From Planctomycetota bacterium (lineage in GTDB: Bacteria > Planctomycetota > Planctomycetia > Gemmatales > Gemmataceae): a stretch of DNA of 64,000 bases. This document shows positions 17,422-26,648 of the stretch, in pieces. Location of the stretch: NCBI GenBank assembly GCA_016191165.1, contig JACPPF010000076.1, positions 1-64,000 of the forward strand. The letters run 5' to 3'. Below the pieces are notes generated by a model. That model was not told the DNA's origin. It saw only the letters and a program-made list of their open reading frames with translations, and ran no database searches. Both the position numbers and the translations under genes were made by a program. Each line of letters opens with the position of its first letter. The first letter of the stretch is position 1.

Positions 17422-18642
17422 TCACGCTGCCTTCGCGACAGGCGCGCTGGTGTCCGGCTTGGTGAACGTTACGGGCGTCTCCGCGCGGAATAGCGCGACG
17501 TCGATCCAGCGAGAAATCACAATCGCCGGACGATCCACCCAGCGACAAAAAAGCTCCGCCAGAACCAGCGTCGCCGCCAGGCTCGTCACCGATGCCGTGA
17601 ACGCTCCGGCGCCGTAGGACCAACCCCACTCTCGGCACAACAGCAGGAACAGGCCACAGCCCAGCGAGCAAAAAATGGGCATGTGAATGAGATAGATCGC
17701 AAACGACACTCGGCCCAGCCACGAAAGCCAGCGAGCGCTCAACAACTCCTGCAGCCGCGTTGACAGCGCCACCGTGGCAACCACGAGGAATGCGGAGATC
17801 GGCTTCCAGGGAATCACGAAAATGCCGATGGCAAGAATCGCCAGAGCCGGGAGCAGAGAAAGTTGTACGCGCCAGGCGCGCTGATTGATTGTCCACCAAT
17901 CGCACAGCGCCATGCCCGCGATGAAATCCGTAAGGTGGATATGCCCCAGGGCGATCAGCAAGCCGGTTCCAAGACCGTAGAGCAACCAGCGATTGCGCGC
18001 CTGGCCAAAAATTCCCACGAAGGCGTAGATGAGGAAGGACCCGGCGAGTTCGATGGGCATCGTCCACAGGACCAGGTTATAACGGGCGGTGGCGAAGAAC
18101 GCGCCGCCGAAGCCCTCACGAACCGCGTCAAAAGGGCTTGGTGAGAAATTGTAGAAACCTCGCAACCAGTTGTTCGAGGCGTCGGTGGTGGCGCCCGGAG
18201 CGGGCGTGAGCCCCTGGATTTCGTCCAGGTGGCGCACCGTCTGTTGAACGAACATCAGGCCGGATTGCATCAAGATTAAAGCAAGAAAAATCGACGCGCC
18301 TGCTGGAATAAGGAGCCGTGGGAAGCGGCGAATGGCGGCCGAGCAAACCCCGGCGGACGAACCGCTACGATAAAAGCCCAGAGACAGGACGAACCCGCTC
18401 AGGACGAAGAATATCTCGACGGGAAGCTCGCCATTCCAGAGGAATTTGCCCGGAAACCGCGCCAGGACTTGGAGCCACGCGGGAATGTCAAGCCAGCGGG
18501 CGCCGTTGCGAAAATAAAGCGCGGGCGCGAAGCCGAGGATCAGGTGCCCGACGACGACCGCCAGGGCCGCCAGGCCGCGGATTGCCTCGTAGCATTCTAT
18601 CTTCCCCCGCAATGCGCCTGCCGTGGCGTCCGGTTTCGACAT
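17422..18642 (-). CDS. Acyltransferase 3 family membrane protein
   Basis: A 406-residue polytopic protein with about ten hydrophobic segments. The N-terminus has the family signature CYEAIRGLAALAVVVGHL with the catalytic-type His, followed by PVEIFFVLSGFVLSLGF with the second conserved block. Such proteins O-acylate sugars, lipids or polysaccharides at the inner membrane; the substrate is unknown. It is convergent with accC, with only 18 bases between the stops. Confidence 0.85.
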   Translation of the reverse strand: MSKPDATAGALRGKIECYEAIRGLAALAVVVGHLILGFAPALYFRNGARWLDIPAWLQVLARFPGKFLWNGELPVEIFFVLSGFVLSLGFYRSGSSAGVCSAAIRRFPRLLIPAGASIFLALILMQSGLMFVQQTVRHLDEIQGLTPAPGATTDASNNWLRGFYNFSPSPFDAVREGFGGAFFATARYNLVLWTMPIELAGSFLIYAFVGIFGQARNRWLLYGLGTGLLIALGHIHLTDFIAGMALCDWWTINQRAWRVQLSLLPALAILAIGIFVIPWKPISAFLVVATVALSTRLQELLSARWLSWLGRVSFAIYLIHMPIFCSLGCGLFLLLCREWGWSYGAGAFTASVTSLAATLVLAELFCRWVDRPAIVISRWIDVALFRAETPVTFTKPDTSAPVAKAA

Positions 18643-18866
18643 TTGGTACCCCTGGCGTCAAGTTTTTCAAGCAGATGGCGGAATGAATAGCCTGCTCGGT
18701 CTGGGGTGTCAATGGCAGGTGGATCGCGTTTCGCCAGGCCTGGGCACGCGCGAGCGACGGACCGGGATTGCCAGGGCCTGTGGTGTCGGTGCGCGAAACG
18801 CGGGGCGGCCGCGGGTAAGGCGCCTTCCAAAAAATAACGGGTCCCCCTGGGATCACGGCCACTTTG

Positions 18867-19130
18867 CGAGTCACGAAAGCACGAAAGTGCGAAAACAGGT
18901 AAGGAATTCAAACGAATTAGTTTCCTCTCAGCCTTCTTTCGAGATTTCGGCCTGGTTCAAATCGATCGAATTTAGGGTAACAAACACTCCGCGAGCCGCC
19001 GGGCGTGTCCCGGCGGTGAACCAAGGCGGATTGTGATGAACCGCCGGGACAAGCCCGGCGGCTCGCTGTCACTTTCACTTGAACCAGGCCGAGATTTTGT
19101 GATTTCGGACTTTCGTCCTTTCGTGATTCG
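18867..19130. repeat. Triple-nested palindromic element
   Basis: Three inverted repeats are concentric. Outer arms at 18867-18896 (CGAGTCACGAAAGCACGAAA...) and 19101-19130, with a few mismatches. Middle arms at 18947-18960 (TCGGCCTGGTTCAA) and 19079-19092, perfect. Inner arms at 18991-19017 and 19040-19066, 26 of 27 matching, holding the CCGCCGGGC core. It lies in the 791-base gap between the acyltransferase and the first protease gene. No gene is supported there. Confidence 0.85.
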
Positions 19131-19185
19131 TATTTGGTAAAGCCGGCTTGAACGGATGAGGGTGGACCAGGTAATTTCTTAACGC

Positions 19186-19426
19186 ACCCAACGCGGCCGA
19201 GTCGCAACCGGGAAACCGAGTGGACAGAACTTGGGTTCTCGCAAAGGCGCCAAGGACGCAAAGGAATTCAAAGAGATGGAATCACCCGCAATTGTCCCCT
19301 CTCAGTTTGTGCTCCTCACCTTGCGTTCTCTTGTCTTTCTTTGCGTCTTTGCGAGACACAAAGGCCCCAGGGTCGGCTGCCCCAAAAGTTCTTCGCGCGG
19401 TGCGCAGAAGTTGAGATGTTAGAATC
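19186..19426. repeat. Duplicated 3' flank with palindromic repeat, copy 1
   Basis: About 240 bases just after the stop of the first protease gene match 22370-22616 after the second one. Both start with ACCCAACGCGGCCGAG, continue into an inverted repeat (core 19237-19356, TTCTCGCAAAGGCGCC with TTTGCGTCTTTGCGAGA) and end with GGTCGGCTGCCCC... and GCGCAGAAGTTGAG. Confidence 0.85.
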
Positions 19427-19433
19427 TAGGTGA

Positions 19434-22127
19434 TTACTTCTGTTTTGGGAAGATGCCGCCTTTAAGGCCCGGCATGGCGCCTACCGCGTGAACGGTCAAC
19501 TGGAATGGGCCAAACGAATTGGACGAATAGCTCGTCGCGAGAATGGTGTAGACGCCGGTGACGCGGATCGGATAGCGAATCTGCGCGTGGGGGAAGCCGC
19601 CGCCGTCGTCGTCCTGGGCGATAATCTGTCCGTTGGGCGCCAGCAAATAAAGGTAGGAGTCAAAGGCGCCGCTTCGCATGTTGATCGCGTACAGACCGCC
19701 GGCCGTGAGCTTGACGGTGTAGGCTTTCATGCGCCGGCCGGGCCGGAACCGGTTGAACGGATCGAGCGGCGTCAAGGCGCTCACTTGATTCAGCAGCACG
19801 CCGCCCTTGACCACCACGTCGGTTTCGTCCTTGGTCTTGGGCAGGGCTGGCAGCTGGACATTCATGGAATTGCCCGACTGGCGGTCGACGTCGATGTCGA
19901 TGTTGACGCCATAGCTGGCCGGCGCGTCGCCTTCGCGGTCGTTTAAGTCCGCGCGAATATTGAGTTTCGTTTCGGCAATAAATCCCGCATTGAGGTCGAA
20001 GCCGATTTTGCCGGTGATCTCCCCGCCGATCTTCTTGACGCTGCCTTCGCGTGCCGTGACTTTGCCGGTGACCGTGATGAGGGCTTCGCTGCGCTGATTG
20101 CGCAGCCGAATTCCCTCGAATTTGCAGACCAGATCGAGGTCGACGGCCTCGGTGTTTTTCCCGGTGCGAAGAATTAACGGGATCTGTGCGGTCCAGGTCT
20201 CGAGGGGCTTCACAATTTGGTTCGGCAGCGGAATAATCACGGCTTCGAGCGCGTTGCACAGGTGGGAATACTTTTCCTTGACTTCCTCGCGAAGTTCCAT
20301 GGACAACTTGGCGTTGAGGCTGCCGTCGGTGCGTGCGGTCCGTTTGTTGGCGGCATCCACGGTGAAAGTTGGCGCCATCTTGCGCAAGGTGAGCCCGACT
20401 TCCCGATTGACGCGCGTGGCCTTGCCGTTCTCGTTGCCGATGATGTCCAGCGAGGCGAAACCGGTCCGGATTTTGGCGCCCTCTTTTTCTTTTGAAAGCG
20501 ATTCGAGCATCTTGGCCTGGAGCTTTTCGCTCGAGGTCTTCTTTTCTTTGCCCTGGCGAAGGGTCGTGTTGACGAGGCTTTTCAGCGAAATGGTGCGCTC
20601 CAGGTTGGTCTTCAGGTTGACACTGAGATTGGCGAATTTGCGTTCCAGGAGGACAAGCGAAGTGGGCGTAGCTAAAGCGGGGCCCCAGTAACGGTCGCCG
20701 TTGAGGTTCGTCAACACGGGTTGCAGCCAGTAGACCTGACCGACCCCCAGCGTGGGCAGGGGCACGTCTGCGGTGCCGACGCCATTCTGGTAGGTCACGG
20801 CATGACTTTGCCGCGGGCTGTCGCCGAGCAGGGCCTGCGGCTCTTTCAGAGAATCCGGGCGTGACTTGCCGGGTGCGCCGGCCCAGACTTCCACTTTCAT
20901 TTCCCGAATGCGATTGAGCGGATCGAAACAGACATACCGCACGGGCATGCGCGCCACGCCAAACTGCGTGAAGCCCTCGCCAAACTTGGCGTCGGCGAAC
21001 CGGCCTTCGATGACGTGGCGAACTTTTTCGGCTGGCACCGCGAAAGGCTTCACGGCGGCGTCGTCGGCGCCGCGCATGCAAACGCCAACAAGTCGGCCGG
21101 CGGTGTTGACGATAGGGCCGCCCGAGTTGCCCAGGTGCATGCCTTCGCTGACCTGGATCCGATCGAGGACGCCGTTGGTGTTGTCGCGCAGGCTGGACAC
21201 GGTCGTCGGATTCGCGGTGATGGACTTGCCGGGCTGAGTCGGTTCCGGGGGGCCGAATACGTACACCTTCTGATCCTGGAAAGTTTTCGCGTCGATCTCC
21301 ATTTCAAGCGGCGGCGGCGGGGCTGCCAGTTTCACGCGAACGACTCCAAGGTCGCTGGCGCGGTCCACGCCAAGGACCTGCCCGAGAGTCTTCAACTCGC
21401 CAGCCTCGCCGCTGCGGACGACCACCTCGACCGATTCCGGCGGAGGGTTCGAAGGTGACGACATCCCCAGCACATGGGCGTTCGTGATAACTATGCCGCG
21501 TTCAAGGGCGAAGAACCCGCTCCCCTCGGAAATCTCGCCGGTGGGCAGCGTGACCTTCAAATACACCGTAGTTTGCTTGACGCGGGCGGTGATTTCCGGC
21601 GTGATCTCTTTGGGCAAATCCTTGACCACGGGTTTCGGTTCGGGTTCCGTCTTCTTCTTTTTCTGGTCGCGGGGCGGATCCGGCTTCCGATCGATGTTTG
21701 GCTTGGGGATGGGTTTGACCGGAATCTTGATCGCTTTGTCAGCATCCTTTTTTTTGCCGAGGTCATTAAAGACGAATGGGTCCGGTTTCTCGTCGGTAGT
21801 CGGGGCCGAGGATTGCTTGACAAGAATGGCGATCAGGGCAACCAGGCCGACGCCAAAGAGTACAAACATCGCCACGAGACCGCCGACGATCAGGACCGCG
21901 GAGCCACCGGACCGCGCGTTGGAATCGTCGGAGCGAAGCGCCGGTCGTTCGCCCGATTCGCCGGTTCCGGTCTTGACGCGGGGCTTCGGCGCCGTCGGAA
22001 TGGTCCCGTCCTCGCCTGGTACGGCGACCGGCTTTTTGCATTCGCGGCAGTAGACCTTCTTGCCGCGCTTGCTGTCATCGACCGAGTAGGAAGCGTTGCA
22101 CGCCAGACAGGTGATTGGAACAGCCAT
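19434..22127 (-). CDS. Membrane-anchored S1C (trypsin-like) serine protease with N-terminal zinc ribbon and PPC-like C-domain
   Basis: 897 residues. Residues 6-37 form a zinc ribbon with four cysteines (CLACNASYSVDDSKRGKK, then CREC). One membrane helix lies at about 75-103, then a Lys/Pro-rich linker to about 180. The protease domain (about 180-385) has His in VITNAHVLG, Asp in RASDLGVVRV and Ser in HLGNSGGPIVN, so the triad is intact. The long middle part is beta-rich and unrecognised. The C-terminus has a PPC-like fold, YAINMRSGAFDSYLYLLAPNG. A cytosolic ribbon and an external protease are implied by topology. Paralogue of the next gene upstream. Confidence 0.87.
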   Translation of the reverse strand: MAVPITCLACNASYSVDDSKRGKKVYCRECKKPVAVPGEDGTIPTAPKPRVKTGTGESGERPALRSDDSNARSGGSAVLIVGGLVAMFVLFGVGLVALIAILVKQSSAPTTDEKPDPFVFNDLGKKKDADKAIKIPVKPIPKPNIDRKPDPPRDQKKKKTEPEPKPVVKDLPKEITPEITARVKQTTVYLKVTLPTGEISEGSGFFALERGIVITNAHVLGMSSPSNPPPESVEVVVRSGEAGELKTLGQVLGVDRASDLGVVRVKLAAPPPPLEMEIDAKTFQDQKVYVFGPPEPTQPGKSITANPTTVSSLRDNTNGVLDRIQVSEGMHLGNSGGPIVNTAGRLVGVCMRGADDAAVKPFAVPAEKVRHVIEGRFADAKFGEGFTQFGVARMPVRYVCFDPLNRIREMKVEVWAGAPGKSRPDSLKEPQALLGDSPRQSHAVTYQNGVGTADVPLPTLGVGQVYWLQPVLTNLNGDRYWGPALATPTSLVLLERKFANLSVNLKTNLERTISLKSLVNTTLRQGKEKKTSSEKLQAKMLESLSKEKEGAKIRTGFASLDIIGNENGKATRVNREVGLTLRKMAPTFTVDAANKRTARTDGSLNAKLSMELREEVKEKYSHLCNALEAVIIPLPNQIVKPLETWTAQIPLILRTGKNTEAVDLDLVCKFEGIRLRNQRSEALITVTGKVTAREGSVKKIGGEITGKIGFDLNAGFIAETKLNIRADLNDREGDAPASYGVNIDIDVDRQSGNSMNVQLPALPKTKDETDVVVKGGVLLNQVSALTPLDPFNRFRPGRRMKAYTVKLTAGGLYAINMRSGAFDSYLYLLAPNGQIIAQDDDGGGFPHAQIRYPIRVTGVYTILATSYSSNSFGPFQLTVHAVGAMPGLKGGIFPKQK

Positions 22128-22369
22128 GGTGATTTCTCTTCAGGGTCAGAACCCCATCGGCAGGAACGACGCACCCGAAGGTTCGTTTTCTTGACGCCTG
22201 GGAACGTCTGATCGGCCACGGGTCGTTGGGGGCAAAGGAAGAAAAGACCCAAAGGGAGATTTTAAGCTGCTGACAATCAGGTTGCAATGCTATTTCCCCT
22301 TTCAACGTCGGGGCCAGCGGCGGCGAAAGGGCAACCGGCAAGTCGGTTGGGCGTTTCGCCTTCAACCGA
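22128..22369. other. Gap between the protease paralogues, upstream part
   Basis: No gene is supported. This is the 5' region of the first protease gene (minus strand). A hairpin at about 22322-22359 pairs GGCGAAA with TTTCGCC and CAACCG with CGGTTG around a six-base loop. No match to the 5' flank of the second protease gene was seen, so the duplicated block ends near the gene starts. Confidence 0.5.
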
Positions 22370-22616
22370 TTCACCCAACGCGGCCGAGGCGCAACCGGGA
22401 AGCCGAGTGCATAGAACTCGGGTTCTCGCAAAGGCGCCAAGGACGCAAAGGAATTTAAAGATAGGAAAACACCCGTTATTGTCCCCTCTCAGTTTGTGCT
22501 TCTCGTCTTTCGTTTTCTTGTCTTTCTTTGCGTCCTTTGCGTCTTTGCGAGACACAAGGGCCCGATGTCGGCTGCCCCAATAGGTCTTCGCGTGGTGCGC
22601 AGAAGTTGAGCGGTGA
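22370..22616. repeat. Duplicated 3' flank with palindromic repeat, copy 2
   Basis: Counterpart of 19186-19426 after the second protease gene. The inverted-repeat core is at 22424-22552. Its right arm has one extra copy of the 9-base word (TTTGCGTCCTTTGCGTCTTTGCGAGA against TTTGCGTCTTTGCGAGA in copy 1), showing that the arms grow or shrink by whole words. Confidence 0.85.
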
Positions 22617-22620
22617 GAAT

Positions 22621-25600
22621 CTACTCGAGGGTCGAATTAACGCGTACTCTTCCGCGCAAGGGCGGACCTCTTTCTTCGCTGCGCTGCACAAAGTCGATCG
22701 CCAGGCGCGTCACCTGATCGCCATTGAATTCGAGTTCCCACACGACGAATTCTCCGGCAACGCGATTGCTGCCGCGCCCCTTGCCGAAAAAATCAAGGCC
22801 GGGCGAAGCGCCGCTGAAGGCAAAGCGTTTTGCGTCCTGGTATTCGCCGATCTGGAGGAACTGTCCATTGGGGGCGCCGATGGCGAGGTTCCAGCCGTCC
22901 ACGCTGACGTTGACGCCGCGCGGGGTTTTTTGAACTTTCAGTTCATCGCCGCGATATTGGTAGTTTCGCCCCTGTCCGATGTAATCGCCCTTTGGACTGT
23001 CGATGGACATGTAGGAGGTAGGCTGCGCGGCCTTGCCGGGTCGAGTGAATCCTTTTGCCTGGGGCAAGGGCGCAGGTCCTGGTCCGGGGCCTTGATTGGC
23101 GCCGATTTTCTTGGCGGGGCCGGTTCCCACTTCATGGACGCTGAGCTGAAACGGCCCGAATTTGCCGTCGAAGCTCGAGACGATGACTCGATGGAGTCCC
23201 GTGGCGGTAGCGCGATGCACGATGCGGGCGTGGGGGAAGCCGCCGCCGTCGTCATCGCGGGCCAGCAACTGGCCGGTGGGCGAAACCAGGAACAGGTAGG
23301 AGTCAAACGCGTTGCTGGTCAGGTCGATGACATAGGTCTTGCCGCCTTGCAACAACACGGGGTAGATCTTCATCCGCGAGCCCCGCTGGCGCAACTGCTG
23401 GTCGTTCACCGGCGGATCGGTGGGCCGCAAAAAGTTGGCCTGACCGAAAATCAGTTTTCCCTTGGCGATTGGCTGGGAGCCTTTGCCATAGGGGTCGGCA
23501 TTCGGGGGGAGTTGGATGTTCATCGGATTGCCCGCCTGGCGTTCGAGATCGATATCGAACGCGACCACGGCCTGGACGGCGCCTCCCAGCAAGTCGAGTT
23601 CACTCTGGATGGTGAGCTTGGCCTCAGAGATAAATCCGGCCGCCAGGTCGAACGCGATCTTGCCGAATACGTCGCCGCCGACTTTTTTGGCGTTGGCGTC
23701 GCGCCCTTTGACTCGACCCGTGACCGTGATGACGGCCTCCTGGCGTTGTTTGCGTTGACGGACGCCCTCGAATTTGCAGACAAGGTCGAGATCGACCACT
23801 TCGGCTTTCTTGGCGGTCCGGACCAGCATCGGAATTTGCGTCGGCCAGCGCTCATTGGGTTGCACGAGCCGGTTGGGCATCGGCATGTTGACGGCTTCGA
23901 GGGCGTTACACATCTGGCTGTATTTGTCCTTGATGTCCTCGCGTAGATCGAAGGGCAGGGCCGGGTTCAAGTTGGTGTCAGCCCGCTCGCGGAGTTTGTT
24001 CGTTCCGTCCACGACGAAGACCGGTGGAATTACCCGCAGGCGCGCGGTGACCTCAGGGTCCACGCGCAGTGGCCGACCGTCCTCCTCGGCCGAAAGGTTG
24101 AGATTGCCGACACCGGTCACCATCCGGGCGCCGCGCGCATGAGGATAAAGATCCTCAAGCATCGTTGCCTGGAGCTTTTCGCCGAAGACGCCTTTTTGTT
24201 TGCCCTTGTAAATCGTGAAGGTGGACGCATTTTTCACGGTGATGGTGCGCTTCTTGTGTGTTTCGAGGCTGACCTGGAGATTGGCGGCCTTGCGTTCGAG
24301 CAGGATGAGCGACGTGGGCGTTGCCAGGGCGGTGCCCCAGTGGCTGACGTTCTGGCCGGTGATGACCGGTTGAAACCAGTAGACCTGGCCTGGCCCCAGC
24401 GCGGGCAGCGGGACGTCGAGCAGGCCGACGCCGTTCTGATAGTTCACCTTGTGGGTCTGGCGTGGACCATCCCCGGGCATCGTCGCCGGTTTTTGCAGAG
24501 AATAGGGACGCGTGGTTCCGGGTTGGCCGGCCCAGACCTCCACCTTCATTTCGCGAATGCGATTGAGCGGGTCGAGGCAGGTATAACGCACGGGCATGCG
24601 CGCCTCCGCCCCCTGCGTGTAGGCTTCGCCAAGCTTGCTGTCGGCCAGTCGGCCTTCCATCACGAGCCGCACCTTTTCGGCCGGGATGGCGAAGTTGATC
24701 TGCGTGCCCTTGATGCCGGCGACGGAAACGCCGACGAGCTTTCCGGCCGCGTTGACAACGGGGCCCCCGGAGTTGCCCGGATGCATGCCGCCGTTGACCT
24801 GAATTCGTTCGAGCGCGCCCGTTCCATCGTTGCGTAGGCTGGATACATTCGACGGGCTTACCGTGATGTTCTTGCCAAGTTCCGCGCCGAATGGGAATCC
24901 GAAAATGAAGACCTTCTGCGTCTCGAACAGCTTGGCATTCATTTCAAGTTCAAGCGGCGCGGGCATGGCCGCCAGATTGACGCGCAGGACGCCCAGGTCG
25001 CTGGCGCGATCCACGCCGAGAACCTGGCCGACGGTCTTCAATTCGTTCGCTTCGCCGCTGTTGACGACCACCTCGACCGTCTCTGGCGGGCGGCTTGACG
25101 CGGACAGCATTCCCAACACGTGAGCGTTCGTCACGACAATTCCGCGCTCCAGGGCGAAGAAACCGCTGCCCTCCGAGACCTGGCCGCTCGGCAAGGTGAC
25201 CCGCAAGTACACCGTCGCTTGCTTCACGCGCCCCACCACTTCGGGCGCAACATCGTTTGGCAGTCCTTTGCCTGGATCGGGATCGGGCTTCGGCTTCTGG
25301 ATGGGATCGGGATCCGGGCCGGGGTCGTTCGGGATCTGGATTTTCTTGCCATCTCTCTTGGCCGCCAGGTCAGGCGGCGCATCCGCAGGCTTCGCTTTTA
25401 ACCAAAACACCAGCCCCAGGCCTGCCGCCCCGACGACCAGGACCAGAAACACGGCCGCAATTCCACCGACGACCAACAAGACAGGAAAGCCCGCCTTGGC
25501 TTCAGGTTTTTTCTTTCGCACCGGCGCCCGATCCTCGCTGTCCTCTTCATCGCGCTTGCGTGGCGTCGCCTTGATCTTGGGCCTGGCCTGGACCCCTTCT

Positions 25601-25743
25601 TCTTCACGCGATCGCTTGGTCGTGCTTTCCGCCGGCACCGCGATCGGCTTTTCACATTCGCGACAGGAAACCTTCTTGCCGCGCTTGCTGTCATCAACCG
25701 AATAGGAAGCATCGCACGCGGGACAGGTAATGCGAACGGCCAT
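22621..25743 (-). CDS. Membrane-anchored S1C serine protease with zinc ribbon, PPC-like and extra C-terminal domain (paralogue)
   Basis: 1040 residues from the ATG at 25743; the frame is open for another 760 bases upstream, but that part is antisense to mraZ and not real. The zinc ribbon is at 6-37 (CPACDASYSVDDSKRGKK, CREC), the membrane helix at about 86-114, and the protease triad in VVTNAHVLG, RASDLGVLRV and HPGNSGGPVV. After the PPC-like domain (DLTSNAFDSYLFLVSPTG) comes an extra domain of about 130 residues with GDYIGQGRNYQY and SPGLDFFGKGRGSN, a type also seen in other secreted bacterial proteins. The two genes are in tandem, and both look active. Confidence 0.87.
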   Translation of the reverse strand: MAVRITCPACDASYSVDDSKRGKKVSCRECEKPIAVPAESTTKRSREEEGVQARPKIKATPRKRDEEDSEDRAPVRKKKPEAKAGFPVLLVVGGIAAVFLVLVVGAAGLGLVFWLKAKPADAPPDLAAKRDGKKIQIPNDPGPDPDPIQKPKPDPDPGKGLPNDVAPEVVGRVKQATVYLRVTLPSGQVSEGSGFFALERGIVVTNAHVLGMLSASSRPPETVEVVVNSGEANELKTVGQVLGVDRASDLGVLRVNLAAMPAPLELEMNAKLFETQKVFIFGFPFGAELGKNITVSPSNVSSLRNDGTGALERIQVNGGMHPGNSGGPVVNAAGKLVGVSVAGIKGTQINFAIPAEKVRLVMEGRLADSKLGEAYTQGAEARMPVRYTCLDPLNRIREMKVEVWAGQPGTTRPYSLQKPATMPGDGPRQTHKVNYQNGVGLLDVPLPALGPGQVYWFQPVITGQNVSHWGTALATPTSLILLERKAANLQVSLETHKKRTITVKNASTFTIYKGKQKGVFGEKLQATMLEDLYPHARGARMVTGVGNLNLSAEEDGRPLRVDPEVTARLRVIPPVFVVDGTNKLRERADTNLNPALPFDLREDIKDKYSQMCNALEAVNMPMPNRLVQPNERWPTQIPMLVRTAKKAEVVDLDLVCKFEGVRQRKQRQEAVITVTGRVKGRDANAKKVGGDVFGKIAFDLAAGFISEAKLTIQSELDLLGGAVQAVVAFDIDLERQAGNPMNIQLPPNADPYGKGSQPIAKGKLIFGQANFLRPTDPPVNDQQLRQRGSRMKIYPVLLQGGKTYVIDLTSNAFDSYLFLVSPTGQLLARDDDGGGFPHARIVHRATATGLHRVIVSSFDGKFGPFQLSVHEVGTGPAKKIGANQGPGPGPAPLPQAKGFTRPGKAAQPTSYMSIDSPKGDYIGQGRNYQYRGDELKVQKTPRGVNVSVDGWNLAIGAPNGQFLQIGEYQDAKRFAFSGASPGLDFFGKGRGSNRVAGEFVVWELEFNGDQVTRLAIDFVQRSEERGPPLRGRVRVNSTLE

Positions 25744-25938
25744 GGTGTCCTCTCTGGTAGGGCAAGTGCGGTGTTTGTGGGAAATTATCTTCGAACGATG
25801 ATAAACGCCGCCCGTTGGCGTTGCAATCGTTTTTCCGATTTTTTCGGCAATGCCTTTCGTAAAGGGCGAGAAAAAGGCGGGCCGCGCCACACCGAAAAAC
25901 GGGGCGGCAAAAAACTTGAGATTTTTTCCAAAGAAGTC

Positions 25939-25966
25939 TTGAATTGGGTTTTCAACCGGGTATAGT
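25939..25966 (+). promoter_or_regulatory. Sigma-70-type promoter of mraZ
   Basis: TTGAAT at 25939-25944, a 16-base spacer and TATAGT at 25961-25966. The MraZ boxes start two bases after the -10, over the predicted transcription start, so bound MraZ would block initiation. Confidence 0.6.
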
Positions 25967-25967
25967 T

Positions 25968-26002
25968 GTGGAGAGTAATGGGACTGAGTGGGTGAAAGTG
26001 GG
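25968..26002. promoter_or_regulatory. MraZ operator: four GTGGG-like boxes at 10-base spacing
   Basis: GTGGA (25968), ATGGG (25978), GTGGG (25988) and GTGGG (25998) stand exactly 10 bases apart with five-base spacers. In E. coli MraZ binds direct GTGGG repeats with five-base spacers upstream of mraZ, so this is very likely an autoregulatory site. The two boxes nearest the gene are perfect. Confidence 0.85.
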
Positions 26003-26055
26003 AGAGCCGACGTGCCCGAGTTCTTCGTCGTGGAGCGACGCTGAGGCGTATTGAC

Positions 26056-26490
26056 ATGCTTCTCACCGGCACGCATCCGCGAACGCTCGACGAGAAAAAG
26101 CGGCTCACCCTGCCCAAACGAGTCCGCGAGCAAGTCGGGGACGAGACGCAGATGTTCGTGGCCCCCGGGGCGGATCAATGCCTCTGGGTTTACACGAAGG
26201 ACGAGATGGAGCGGCTGTCCACGAAGCTCGATCAGACATCGGCGACCGACGCAGAGGCACGGGTTTTTCGCCGGTTGTTTTTCGCTCAGATGGAAGAGGT
26301 CGATCTGGACCGCACGGGGCGCATCCTGATACCGGAACGCCTGGTGCAGTTCGCGGGGCTGGAACATGAGGTGGTCTTGCTGGGCGTGCGCGATCATCTG
26401 GAAGTATGGAACGCGGAACGCTGGCAGACCTTTTTCGATCAGAACGCGCCGCGGTTCGACAAGGTTGCCGAGGGCGCGTTTCGCGGTTGA
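26056..26490 (+). CDS. mraZ: Transcriptional regulator MraZ
   Basis: A 144-residue double-SpoVT/AbrB-like protein that forms ring-shaped oligomers and represses the division/cell-wall cluster. First half: GTHPRTLDEKKRLTLPKRVRE; second half: FFAQMEEVDLDRTGRILIPERLVQFAGLEHEVVLLGVRDHLEVW, both with the family's DxxGRxxIP-type core. The ATG at 26056 begins MLLTGTHPRTLD, matching the usual start M..G...h.lD.KgRl. Downstream, a strong terminator at 26894-26938 separates it from rsmH, its normal operon partner. Confidence 0.94.
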   Translation: MLLTGTHPRTLDEKKRLTLPKRVREQVGDETQMFVAPGADQCLWVYTKDEMERLSTKLDQTSATDAEARVFRRLFFAQMEEVDLDRTGRILIPERLVQFAGLEHEVVLLGVRDHLEVWNAERWQTFFDQNAPRFDKVAEGAFRG

Positions 26491-26648
26491 TTTATTCTTC
26501 GCCAAGTTTCGGAGGGCACAGGGCCAGGACGACGATTGTGAGACGAAGGAAAGGATTCCTTCCGATCATCCTTTGAACACGGACGTTTGAAAACTCGTTT
26601 TCCGCCGCGCGCGCGCGGCTTCTCTGTGTCCTCCGAGGCTTGACGATT

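Noticed and set aside
22528-23946. 472-codon plus-strand ORF
   Set aside because: Antisense shadow of the protease gene with its intact catalytic motifs.
25744-26505. N-terminal extension of the second protease frame to 26505
   Set aside because: It is antisense to mraZ and its promoter, and the zinc ribbon starts exactly at the ATG at 25743, as in the paralogue.
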